NCBI GenBank assembly: GCA_964367715.1
Contig: CAYIYO010000015.1
Location: forward strand, 1 to 38,004
Source of the DNA: CAYIYO01 sp964367715
GTDB taxonomy: Bacteria; Chlamydiota; Chlamydiia; Chlamydiales; Criblamydiaceae
DNA length: 38,004 nt
Direction: 5' to 3'
Shown here: positions 1 to 7,591 of the stretch, piece after piece
Numbering within the stretch: the stretch's first letter is position 1
Layout of the letters: every line of letters begins with the position of its first letter
Notes under the pieces: model-generated
Databases searched by the model: none
The model's input: only the letters and a program-made list of their open reading frames with translations
Told to the model about the DNA's origin: nothing
Translations under genes and position numbers: made by a program

Positions 1-38
1 ATTCCCAGGGTAGTCGCTTCGCGCCAACCCTGGGATAC
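1..38. repeat. Hairpin repeat at window edge
   Basis: The first bases hold a perfect 9-bp inverted repeat, TCCCAGGGT (3-11) pairing with ACCCTGGGA (27-35), around a GC-rich loop. It lies 3' of lepA, so it could act as a transcript end, but no T-run follows on the minus strand. The window edge hides whatever lies to its left. A second small hairpin follows at 48-63. I infer a dispersed repeat rather than a dedicated terminator. Confidence 0.5.
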
Positions 39-45
39 TATTGTT

Positions 46-64
46 GCATCGCTGCCGCGATGAA
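46..64. repeat. Short repeat shared with 25945-25963
   Basis: GCATCGCTGCCGCGATGAA here matches 25945-25963 in 18 of 19 bases, the difference being G versus T at the 12th base. It contains a 6-bp stem, CATCGC/GCGATG, with a TGCC loop (48-63). Both sites are intergenic, one behind lepA and one behind rpoC, which suggests a dispersed repeat of which two pieces are visible. Confidence 0.45.
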
Positions 65-106
65 AAACGTATGATCGACCCCGTGACTGATTACCTTTAA
101 TAGCGT

Positions 107-1912
107 TTAATCGGTTTTTAGGACTTCCATAAAGGCATGCTGAGGAATGTTGACCTTTCCAATCTCTTTCATCCGCTTTTTACCCTTCTTTTGCTTGTCC
201 CATAGCTTACGCTTACGGGAGATATCTCCCCCATAGCATTTAGCGGTGACGTTCTTCGTTAGGGCACCAATCGTTTCACGGGCAACAATTTTTCCCCCAA
301 TAGCGGCTTGGATCGGGATTTTAAACAGCTGGCGAGGGATCACATCTTTAAGCTTTGCGCAGATATTGCGCCCTTTTGCTTCCGACTTTGAGCGGTGGAC
401 GAGACAAGAGAAGGCGTCGACCGGTTCATCATTGACCCGAATTTCTAGCTTGATGATGTCGCTTTCTTCATAGCCGTCCATTTCGTAGTCGAAGGATCCG
501 TATCCTTTGGTGATCGATTTCAATTTATCGTTAAAGTCGGTGATGATTTCATTTAAGGGAAAACGGTATGTCATGCAAATGCGGTGGGCATCCAACGTAT
601 CCGTTTTGATGCAGCTGCCGCGTTTTTCATTGGCCAAATTCATCACTGCGCCCAGATAATCTCCAGGAGTGAGGATATGGCATTTGATCCATGGCTCTTC
701 CACTAAATCAATTCCTGCAGGATCAGGATAATGGGCAGGGGAGTCGACTTCGATGAAATTGCCGTCTCTCATCAGGCAGCGATAGATAACGCTAGGAGCT
801 GTCGAGATGATGTCCATGTCGTAGTCGCGCTGTAAACGCTCAAACACGATTTCCAAATGGAGCAATCCCAAAAATCCGCAACGGAAGCCAAAGCCCAGTG
901 CGTTGCTGCTTTCTTGTTCAATGTGCAGCGCAGAATCATTCAATTGCAATTTTGCCAGCGCATCGCGCAACAGTTCGAAATCTGAGGTGTCGATCGGATA
1001 GATCCCTGCAAAAACCACAGGAGAAATGGTTTTAAAGCCAGGCAACGGCTCTGCAGCAGGATGCTTTTGAAGAGTGATCGTATCGCCAATTTTGACATCG
1101 GCAGGATTTTTGATGTTGGCAATGATGTACCCAACTTCGCCCGGACGCAATTTTTCGACGCTCTTTTCGCTAGGAGTAAAGATGCCGACGTCAAGGAGTT
1201 CGTAGGTTTTGCCTGTGGCCATCATCTTAATTAATGAGCCTTTTGTCACTTCTCCGCTCATGACGCGAATATAAACGTAAACTCCACGATAGACGTCATA
1301 GTGGGAGTCAAAGATTAGCGCGCGTAAGATGTCATCTGCAGGGGCCGCAGGACAAGGAATATCGGTAATGATGTGGTCAAGGATCTCTTGAATTCCAAAC
1401 CCTGTCTTTGCTGAGCAAGAGACTGCATTGGATGCATCGAGACCGATGAAATCCTGAATCTGTGTTTTAATCCCATCGACATCAGCAGCAGGAAGATCAA
1501 CTTTATTAATAACAGGAACAATTTCGAGATTACGATCCAACGCAAGATGAACGTTTGCCATTGTCTGTGCCTGGACGCCCTGGACGGCATCGACCACAAG
1601 AAGAGCTCCTTCACAAGCAGCTAACGAACGCGACACTTCATAACTGAAGTCGACATGGCCCGGTGTATCGATGAAATTGATCAAATACTGTTGTCCATCA
1701 GGAGCATAATATGTCATCGTCACAGGGTGCGCTTTGATTGTGATGCCGCGCTCCCTTTCCAGATCCATATCATCCAACAACTGCTCTTGCATGTTACGCG
1801 CTTCAATCGTTTTTGTAATCTCTAAAAGGCGGTCCGCAATGGTCGATTTTCCATGGTCGATATGAGCAATAATGGAGAAATTTCGTATTTTTTTGATGTC
1901 GTATTTTTGCAT
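107..1912 (-). CDS. lepA: Elongation factor 4 (LepA)
   Basis: This is a translational GTPase that binds the ribosome and back-translocates or remodels stalled elongation complexes; it is cytosolic and membrane-associated. The G1 motif AHIDHGKS is at residues 16-23. RERGITIKA (switch I), DTPGHVDF (G3), NKVDLP (G4) and the LepA-specific C-terminal domain (IGGKIVARETIGALTKNVTAKCYGGDISRKRKLW) follow. At 601 residues it has the usual family length. I start it at the ATG at 1912 (MQKYDIKKIRNFSI), which aligns with the usual LepA N-terminus. The frame stays open to 2056, but the extra 48 codons are mostly a tRNA-Leu read as protein. No clear ribosome-binding site precedes the ATG. The tRNA-Leu gene lies 66 bases upstream on the same strand, so the two may be co-transcribed. 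Confidence 0.97.
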   Translation of the reverse strand: MQKYDIKKIRNFSIIAHIDHGKSTIADRLLEITKTIEARNMQEQLLDDMDLERERGITIKAHPVTMTYYAPDGQQYLINFIDTPGHVDFSYEVSRSLAACEGALLVVDAVQGVQAQTMANVHLALDRNLEIVPVINKVDLPAADVDGIKTQIQDFIGLDASNAVSCSAKTGFGIQEILDHIITDIPCPAAPADDILRALIFDSHYDVYRGVYVYIRVMSGEVTKGSLIKMMATGKTYELLDVGIFTPSEKSVEKLRPGEVGYIIANIKNPADVKIGDTITLQKHPAAEPLPGFKTISPVVFAGIYPIDTSDFELLRDALAKLQLNDSALHIEQESSNALGFGFRCGFLGLLHLEIVFERLQRDYDMDIISTAPSVIYRCLMRDGNFIEVDSPAHYPDPAGIDLVEEPWIKCHILTPGDYLGAVMNLANEKRGSCIKTDTLDAHRICMTYRFPLNEIITDFNDKLKSITKGYGSFDYEMDGYEESDIIKLEIRVNDEPVDAFSCLVHRSKSEAKGRNICAKLKDVIPRQLFKIPIQAAIGGKIVARETIGALTKNVTAKCYGGDISRKRKLWDKQKKGKKRMKEIGKVNIPQHAFMEVLKTD

Positions 1913-1978
1913 AGTATTCTTGAGTGGGTAAAAGGGTAGAGTATAATTGACGGGGACGATATTTGCAATTGATGAAAT

Positions 1979-2062
1979 TGCGGCCAAGATGACTCGAACA
2001 TCCACAGGGTTACCCCCACTAGAACCTGAATCTAGCGCGTCTACCAATTCCGCCATGGCCGC
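1979..2062 (-). tRNA. tRNA-Leu (anticodon CAG)
   Basis: On the minus strand an 84-base class II tRNA can be folded. The acceptor arms GCGGCCA and TGGCCGC pair, with discriminator A. The D-arm contains GGCGGAATTGGTAGACGC. The anticodon stem CTAGA/TCTAG encloses the loop TTCAGGT (anticodon CAG). There is a long variable arm, and a T-loop TTCGAGT. The 3' CCA is not encoded. The start of the long lepA-frame reading, MAELVDALDS, is the well-known false translation of a tRNA-Leu gene and supports the call. Confidence 0.96.
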
Positions 2063-2115
2063 ATGAGAAAAAAGTATAAGTTAAAGCTGTTATTATTAAA
2101 ATAAAAAATAATTTT

Positions 2116-2144
2116 TTGACAGTCAGCTTCCGCCGTGGTATGGT
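2116..2144 (+). promoter_or_regulatory. Sigma-70-type promoter for the otsB-like gene
   Basis: A perfect -35 box TTGACA (2116-2121) is followed after 17 bases by TATGGT (2139-2144). The ATG at 2163 lies 18 bases past the -10 box, with an AAGGGG Shine-Dalgarno between, so the mRNA leader would be very short. Confidence 0.75.
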
Positions 2145-2162
2145 CCCGTCAAAGGGGAAATC

Positions 2163-2948
2163 ATGCAGCCATATAAAATTCCTAACGCACTCGACGAACA
2201 GCAACAGATCAAAGAGCGCTTAAAAGGAAAAAATATCATCTTCTTCTTCGACTACGACGGTACCCTCACTCCCATCGTCAGCAGGCCCGACCTCGCCATC
2301 CTTTCAGAAGAAGGGCGCCAACTCCTGACCAACCTAGCAAAAAAATACACAGTCGCTATCTTCAGCGGACGCGACCGCGCAAATATACAGCAGCTTGTTC
2401 CCATTCCAGGCATTACATACGCAGGCAGTCACGGTCTTGAAATCGGCACTCTTGAAAAGATATTATTTGAAAATGAAGAAGCGAAAAATCTCATTCCACA
2501 AATAGAGCAAGTGCACAAAGAACTTGATGCGGCACTAAAACAGATCGAAGGTGTCCTATTAGAGCGCAAACGCTTCAGCGTCGCTGTTCACTACCGCATG
2601 GTTCCTCCAGAAAAACGCGACATCCTACAACATACCGTCGACAAAATTCTAAAAAAACATCCATCCCTTCGCAAACGCATGGGAAAAATGGTCTACGAAA
2701 TTGAACCGGACCTTCCATGGGACAAAGGCGCTGCCGTACTTTGGTTTCTAAAGACGCTTGGATTGGAAGATGCAAAATACCTTCCTCTCTACTTTGGGGA
2801 CGATGTTACAGACGAAGATGCATTTAAAGTGTTAGCCAATCGCGGCATTTGTGTGGCCATTCAAGAGTTTCCAAAACCGACAAAAGCCGGTTACTATTTG
2901 GAAGGTCCTGTTGAAGTGCATTCTTTTCTCGCTTCTCTTCTTGATTGA
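2163..2948 (+). CDS. otsB: Trehalose-6-phosphate phosphatase-like HAD hydrolase
   Basis: This is predicted to dephosphorylate trehalose-6-phosphate to trehalose in the cytosol. HAD motif I is DYDGTLTPI (D30 nucleophile, D32 general acid). SGRDR at 68-72 and GSHGLE follow, and GDDVTDEDAF (212-221) is the Mg-binding motif III typical of the OtsB family. At 261 residues it has the normal length. An AAGGGG ribosome-binding site precedes the ATG. The synthase OtsA is not in this window, so either it is encoded elsewhere or this enzyme acts on trehalose-phosphate from another source; a related sugar phosphatase (mannosylglycerate-phosphatase type) is the main alternative. The next gene, an efflux lipoprotein, follows after 48 AT-rich bases and is functionally unrelated. 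Confidence 0.85.
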   Translation: MQPYKIPNALDEQQQIKERLKGKNIIFFFDYDGTLTPIVSRPDLAILSEEGRQLLTNLAKKYTVAIFSGRDRANIQQLVPIPGITYAGSHGLEIGTLEKILFENEEAKNLIPQIEQVHKELDAALKQIEGVLLERKRFSVAVHYRMVPPEKRDILQHTVDKILKKHPSLRKRMGKMVYEIEPDLPWDKGAAVLWFLKTLGLEDAKYLPLYFGDDVTDEDAFKVLANRGICVAIQEFPKPTKAGYYLEGPVEVHSFLASLLD

Positions 2949-2996
2949 TTATATTAAATAATATATATCTAAAATTTAATTTTTTAATGCGACAAT

Positions 2997-4463
2997 ATGA
3001 CAATGCTTGTTTTATCAAAACACACCTCTGTCATCGGTTTTACACTGCTTTTTTTGTTCAGCGGGTGTAGTGTCTACCATGTAAGCGACTATTCTCCTCC
3101 GGTTTCGATTCCCGACGCTTTTCTTAATGATCAGCCTGGAGTAGGAAACATCAGTCAATGGTGGAAAGAATTTGATGAACCCGACTTGAACGAACTTGTC
3201 GCCCAAGCCCTCGACAACAACATGGATATTCGCCAAGCATGGAGTCGTCTCGAAAGGGCCCGCGCAAATCTCTGCATCGTGAGCTCTGTTCTCTATCCAC
3301 AGCTTAGCCTCGCACCTAGTGTTGCATATAACAGCGTCATCCGTCGCCGGGACGACATTAATACGTCACGCGTCGACTACATACTACGACCGACACTCTC
3401 GTACGAGGTCGATCTTTGGAAAAAAATTGATTCGAATGTAAAATCCGCAACATTGCAGACGTTAGTCTCCTGGGAAGATCTCGAGTCGACCGCCCTGGTT
3501 CTGAGCGGTGCCGTCACGGATCTTTGGTTTGTTATCCAAGAACAGCAAGCATTAATTAAATTAATTAATTACCAAATTGAAGTCAGTATGACGCTACTTG
3601 AAATCGTTGAACTGCGCTTCGGCATCGGCGAAGCCAGCGCTCTCGATGTCTACCAACAGCGTCTCCAGATGGAAGAGGTTAAAGCGCAGCTCATCCCTGT
3701 CGAAAATCGACTAAAAACCGCCACGTACGAACTGCATGTCCTCTTAGGGATTCCCCCAGAACAACGCATGTGTCCCGACTTGATGCTAGAAAAAATTGCG
3801 TTGCCAGCCTTTCCCGATTTGGGCACTCCCACCGACCTTCTTTGCCGTCGTCCCGACCTTCGTGCGGCTTACTTTAACTTGGAATCGGCGGACTACGATG
3901 TTGCCGCTGCCGTTGCCGATCTGTTTCCAAAATTGACGCTTGATGCCAGCTATCTCTTCACTGCAGATAAAATTGAGAATATCTTCAACAACCAGATCGG
4001 TGTCATCGCTGCCAATATCTTTCAGCCTATCTTTGATGGATTCCGTCGCCGCTGCGAAGTCCGCCGCCGTGAAGCCATCGTTGCAGAACTGCTGAGTAAA
4101 TTTGGCGCGGTCTTTTTAAATGCCTTGCGTGAAGTCGAATCCGCCATTGTGACAGAAAAGTCGCAACTGATGCTCATCGCACAAATTGACAAAGAGATAG
4201 AAATTTCCAAACTATACCTTGATGAAGCTCGTCTTCGCTATTCGCGCGGTCTTAACGACTACCTTCAAGTCATTAACGCGATTCAATCCCTACAAAGTCT
4301 TCAGCGCCGCGTGGTTAGGGAAAATACGATTCTCTTAACCAACCGCTCAAGGCTTTACCGCGCCTTAGCTGGTCCTTGCATTCTCCGCTGTGGAGAAAGG
4401 GCAGAGTGCGAAGATGACGATGAGGAAGAAGAAACTTTATGCACAGAGGAGAATGAATTGTGA
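2997..4463 (+). CDS. Outer-membrane efflux lipoprotein, NodT/OprM (TolC) type
   Basis: This is the outer-membrane channel of a tripartite efflux system. The N-terminus is a lipoprotein signal: a short basic start, a hydrophobic run, then FSGC with the acylation site at Cys24. The mature protein shows the pattern of the two OEP repeats, including WWKEFDEPDLNELVAQAL, NMDIRQAWSRLERAR and RRPDLRAAYFNLESADYDVAAA, the hallmark of NodT-family proteins, at the normal length of 488 residues. The C-terminus is unusual: about 20 residues rich in Asp and Glu with two Cys (ECEDDDEEEETLC). No good Shine-Dalgarno precedes the start; the in-frame ATG at 3003 is an alternative. The adaptor gene overlaps its stop by 4 bases, so the pair is translationally coupled. 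Confidence 0.9.
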   Translation: MTMLVLSKHTSVIGFTLLFLFSGCSVYHVSDYSPPVSIPDAFLNDQPGVGNISQWWKEFDEPDLNELVAQALDNNMDIRQAWSRLERARANLCIVSSVLYPQLSLAPSVAYNSVIRRRDDINTSRVDYILRPTLSYEVDLWKKIDSNVKSATLQTLVSWEDLESTALVLSGAVTDLWFVIQEQQALIKLINYQIEVSMTLLEIVELRFGIGEASALDVYQQRLQMEEVKAQLIPVENRLKTATYELHVLLGIPPEQRMCPDLMLEKIALPAFPDLGTPTDLLCRRPDLRAAYFNLESADYDVAAAVADLFPKLTLDASYLFTADKIENIFNNQIGVIAANIFQPIFDGFRRRCEVRRREAIVAELLSKFGAVFLNALREVESAIVTEKSQLMLIAQIDKEIEISKLYLDEARLRYSRGLNDYLQVINAIQSLQSLQRRVVRENTILLTNRSRLYRALAGPCILRCGERAECEDDDEEEETLCTEENEL

Positions 4464-5623
4464 AGCAGGTACTCTCATTTATCGCCATCGTTGTGATTGC
4501 TCTTGTCGCTATCATCTTCTTTTCTGACCACTCCTTTTTCAAAGGAAGAATCCACTTTCAATCACCAAAATTAGAAATTTTTACCGTAGAAAAACGTCAC
4601 TATCCGCTAAAAATTGTGACGTCCGGAACAGTCAAGCCGCACCGCGAAATCACGGTCCAAGCGGAAGTGAGCGGTCGCATCATCGCCCAATCCCATGATC
4701 TTGATGTCGGTGGTCTCCTTAAAGAAGGGGAGATGATGATAAAAATTGACCCTCGCAACTACCTGACTGCTGTCGAGCAAGAAAAAGCCGCCTACAGCAA
4801 AGCAGTACTTGAACTCAAAATGGAAGAAGGAAAACAATTCATCGCAAAAAGAGAATGGGAACTCCTTCAATCCACAGCAAAGAAAAGCGAAATGGGGCAA
4901 GAGCTGGTCCTACGCGAACCTCACTTCAAAGAAAAAGAAGCCGCATTAAATGCAGCGAAAAGTCGCATGGAAAAAGCAGAAGCCGACCTCAGCCGAACGA
5001 CTGTCACTGCTCCTTTTGACTCGATTGTAATCGAAGAAACGGTCGAAATCGGCCAATATCTCTCCCCTCAAAGCAAAATAGCAACGGTGGTTTCTGTCGA
5101 CGAATACCGCATCCCCATCACCATTCCATACGAAGATCTTTCCTGGATTAAAGCATCCCCGCAACGCAACAATAGCACGCAAGCAATCGTCACGCAACAA
5201 ACGGGAAGAGGCCAAAAGGTTAAATGGAAAGGATTCGTCCTTCGTCGGCTGGGCTCGCTAGACAAAACCGGGGAACTCGCTAATCTCATCGTCGTCGTTC
5301 CGGATCCGCTGGGCCTTGTCGAAAATCAAGAGAAAAGCAATACACCTCTACTCCTCAACAGCAATGTAGAAGTAGAAATCGAAAGTCCAACAATCGAAAA
5401 TGCCCTTGTCGTTCCGATCAAAGCACTCCGCGAAGGAAGCGGCGTGTGGATAAAAACGCCACAAAATACATTAGAGATACGGCCAGTAAAAGTAGAAGCG
5501 CGCAATAGCGAATTTGCTGTCATCAGCGAAGGGGTCAGTGAGGGCGATCAGGTTATTGTCAGTGATATTGACCACCCCGTAACTGACATGCCCCTAGATA
5601 ATGTCGGATTGTCTTGGCTCTAA
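4460..5623 (+). CDS. Periplasmic adaptor (membrane fusion protein), HlyD/RND type
   Basis: This is a membrane fusion protein that would link an inner-membrane pump to the upstream outer-membrane channel. It starts with GTG at 4460 inside a GTGA overlap with the channel gene. An N-terminal hydrophobic segment (about residues 4-22) anchors or exports it. Next come a barrel-sandwich half (VKPHREITVQAEVSGRI), a helical hairpin (about 100-180, rich in Lys, Glu and Ala), the returning lipoyl half (LSRTTVTAPFDSIVIEETVEIGQYL) and the beta-barrel and membrane-proximal parts (NALVVPIKALREG). At 387 residues it is complete. No pump gene of RND, MFS or ABC type follows. Instead its last 30 bases overlap the convergent P450 gene. 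Confidence 0.9.
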   Translation: MKQVLSFIAIVVIALVAIIFFSDHSFFKGRIHFQSPKLEIFTVEKRHYPLKIVTSGTVKPHREITVQAEVSGRIIAQSHDLDVGGLLKEGEMMIKIDPRNYLTAVEQEKAAYSKAVLELKMEEGKQFIAKREWELLQSTAKKSEMGQELVLREPHFKEKEAALNAAKSRMEKAEADLSRTTVTAPFDSIVIEETVEIGQYLSPQSKIATVVSVDEYRIPITIPYEDLSWIKASPQRNNSTQAIVTQQTGRGQKVKWKGFVLRRLGSLDKTGELANLIVVVPDPLGLVENQEKSNTPLLLNSNVEVEIESPTIENALVVPIKALREGSGVWIKTPQNTLEIRPVKVEARNSEFAVISEGVSEGDQVIVSDIDHPVTDMPLDNVGLSWL

Positions 5624-7063
5624 GCGCACAAAAAGATCCTTGTCAAACGACAAGGTCATCTTTCCCACCACTTCCAAATTCTGTGGTTCCATCCCTTCAG
5701 GAGGAGACACTTTATATTGTTGCACAAGTGCACAAATGAATGTCTTAATGCTCATCTCAGCAAACTTTTCTCCAATACATTTGGAATGGCCTGTACTAAA
5801 AGGATTAAGCTTATTAACGAACTGTAATCGAGTATCCGAGCTGTTTAGTTGCTTAAAACGAGAAGGATTAAATGTAGTTGGATCTTCCCAACGTCGGTTA
5901 TCGCGATAAGAATGGTAGAGTGAGAGATAAAGGCCGGTTCCTTTAGGAATAGGAATTTCGTTAGTATAATGAATGGAAAAAGCTTCATTTGCTTTGCGTA
6001 CCTGAAACATTATCGGAGGATAAAGGCGCAGTAGTTCCATAAAAAAGCGAGAAAGCGTTTCGTTTTTTTCTAATTGTTCATAAAGGGAAGGAGAATCACT
6101 CAAATCAATCTCTTTGATTCCGTTATAAAGTTCCTCTTGAATAGCGGGAGATTGCATTAAGCTGTAAAGCGCACTTATAAGGGCACTTTTTGTTGTTCCA
6201 GAACCAATAAAAAGAATAGTTTTTGTTAAACTTTTAATTTCTTCATCCGAAAACGGATGAACCCCACGCTGCTCTTTACTGTCTTGTAAATGTCGAATGA
6301 TTCCGGTGGCATTAATATCCTTAATAATTCCTTCTGCAATATCTTCCAGCCTTTGGAGGCAAGATTCTCTTTGCATCAGATCTTGAAAAGTTGTGACCAC
6401 GAGAGGCTTGACATGGAGAAGCATCATATTTGTAATGCGTTCCTCTGCTGCGGAAATAACGGTGGCGGTTTCTTCGACGTTAAAATCCGATTTTAACACA
6501 TTAGTTTTTGTTTGTTCTAAAGTGTAAAGGGGGATAGTTCGTGTAAAATTGATAGTTTCTTCTACACCTAATGAATCAACAAAACCTAAAGCAACAGCAG
6601 CAATCGAATGAATAGAATTTTGAATAGAATGTCGTCCAAATTCCTGTTCACGACAAAATTTACGCACCTTTTGATGCGATTCATCATTGGTTGTGGTCAA
6701 CGGAGAGTCACTTCCTATTGCTTGCGTCAATCCATATTGAAATTCTAACCCACTAGAAAAGTACTCTCCCTCGCGCGGTTTACTTACAATTTGAGCAATG
6801 ATGTGAGGCTGGGTAATAAAAAGTGCCTTAGGCGAATGGGGCATGGAGTGCCATACATAATCATGAAATTGATCGGGCGTACCGGTATTTAGAATATCAT
6901 AAGCAAATTGAAGGCGGTCACTTTGAAAAAATGAGGCGGTAGCAGTCAACCAGCCCCAGGTTGCCTGTAAAGGCGAGCGGGAATGAAAAGGACATTCGGA
7001 GGTTGATGAAGAGGAACTGCTTCTTTCGTAAGTTGCTAATGATGAATCTGTTGCTGCGTTCAT
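5594..7063 (-). CDS. Cytochrome P450
   Basis: This is a heme-thiolate monooxygenase of 489 residues. The heme-binding loop FSTGHSKCIG has the ligand Cys429. The K-helix ExxR is E343-R346 (ELLRLYPP), and a PERF-like FNPSRF lies between them. The I-helix reads IGSGTT (286-291): the two Thr are kept, but the usual acidic residue before them is Gly289. There is no N-terminal membrane anchor; the first 30 residues are Ser-rich (SSSSSSTSECPFHSR), with the CPFH motif common in soluble bacterial P450s. No ferredoxin or reductase partner adjoins it. Its 3' end overlaps the convergent adaptor gene by 30 bases. It is visibly more AT-rich than its neighbours, which fits acquisition by transfer, but this is inference. 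Substrate unknown. Confidence 0.93.
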   Translation of the reverse strand: MNAATDSSLATYERSSSSSSTSECPFHSRSPLQATWGWLTATASFFQSDRLQFAYDILNTGTPDQFHDYVWHSMPHSPKALFITQPHIIAQIVSKPREGEYFSSGLEFQYGLTQAIGSDSPLTTTNDESHQKVRKFCREQEFGRHSIQNSIHSIAAVALGFVDSLGVEETINFTRTIPLYTLEQTKTNVLKSDFNVEETATVISAAEERITNMMLLHVKPLVVTTFQDLMQRESCLQRLEDIAEGIIKDINATGIIRHLQDSKEQRGVHPFSDEEIKSLTKTILFIGSGTTKSALISALYSLMQSPAIQEELYNGIKEIDLSDSPSLYEQLEKNETLSRFFMELLRLYPPIMFQVRKANEAFSIHYTNEIPIPKGTGLYLSLYHSYRDNRRWEDPTTFNPSRFKQLNSSDTRLQFVNKLNPFSTGHSKCIGEKFAEMSIKTFICALVQQYKVSPPEGMEPQNLEVVGKMTLSFDKDLFVRLEPRQSDII

Positions 7064-7147
7064 AGTGCCTGCCTAATTAAAGTTTTAAAATAACGTTTAA
7101 TAAAGCAGACACTTTAGCGAATTTTATTCACCCTTGCAACAACAACC

Positions 7148-7363
7148 TTAAGGCTTTAATGGCGGATCCATAGGCCCAGGCGTAGGGATTTCTGGCTTCG
7201 TCAAATGATTAACAGAATCCAAAACGGAAACGCCAAGGTCGACAAAGAACTCATACACTTTTCCTGCCCATGCCACTAATTTGTGAAATGCATCGGGAAA
7301 AAACATCCAAATGACATAAAATAACACACCAAAAAAGATAAAATTGAACATAAATCTCAACAT
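7148..7363 (-). CDS. Small membrane protein, 71 residues, unknown
   Basis: A 71-residue protein not matched to a family I recognise. An excellent Shine-Dalgarno (GGAGG, 4 bases before the ATG) supports it as real. Residues 5-22 form a hydrophobic membrane segment rich in Phe. An amphipathic stretch (FHKLVAWAGKVYEFFVDLGVSVLDSV) follows, then a Pro-rich C-terminus (PEIPTPGPMDPPLKP). It lies on the minus strand 31 bases downstream of another tiny membrane protein (7395-7544) and rarA, and may share their transcript. Confidence 0.7.
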   Translation of the reverse strand: MLRFMFNFIFFGVLFYVIWMFFPDAFHKLVAWAGKVYEFFVDLGVSVLDSVNHLTKPEIPTPGPMDPPLKP

Positions 7364-7394
7364 GCGTCCTCCATTAAATCAATAAATTTTGCTT

Positions 7395-7544
7395 CTATGG
7401 ATTGTTGATAAAAGGACTCCCAGGTCCTTGATACGTCTCAAACATTCGATAGAAAGCTGCCGGCTGAAAAAAATAGACATAGAGTACCATAATGAGGAAT
7501 AGTAGCCAAAAGAGATAGAGAAAAAAACGAAAATCAACTTTCAT
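7395..7544 (-). CDS. Tiny membrane protein, 49 residues, unknown
   Basis: A short open frame starting with ATG at 7544, preceded by AGGAG at 5 bases. It begins MKVDFRFFLYLFWLLFLIMV: a charged start, then about 20 hydrophobic aromatic residues forming one membrane helix. A polar tail (RMFETYQGPGSPFINNP) ends it. Its strong ribosome-binding site and the similar organisation of the next gene (one helix, then a Pro/Gly-rich tail) suggest a pair of small membrane proteins. It starts 47 bases beyond the rarA stop codon. Function unknown. Confidence 0.6.
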   Translation of the reverse strand: MKVDFRFFLYLFWLLFLIMVLYVYFFQPAAFYRMFETYQGPGSPFINNP

Positions 7545-7591
7545 GTACACTCCTGCCTATTCCCTCTTTCTATTCTTTTAATAGACAAAGA

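Noticed and set aside
1913..2056. N-terminal extension of LepA by 48 residues
   Set aside because: The extension is largely a tRNA-Leu gene read as protein (MAELVDALDS), and LepA proteins start near MQKYDIKKIRNFSI.
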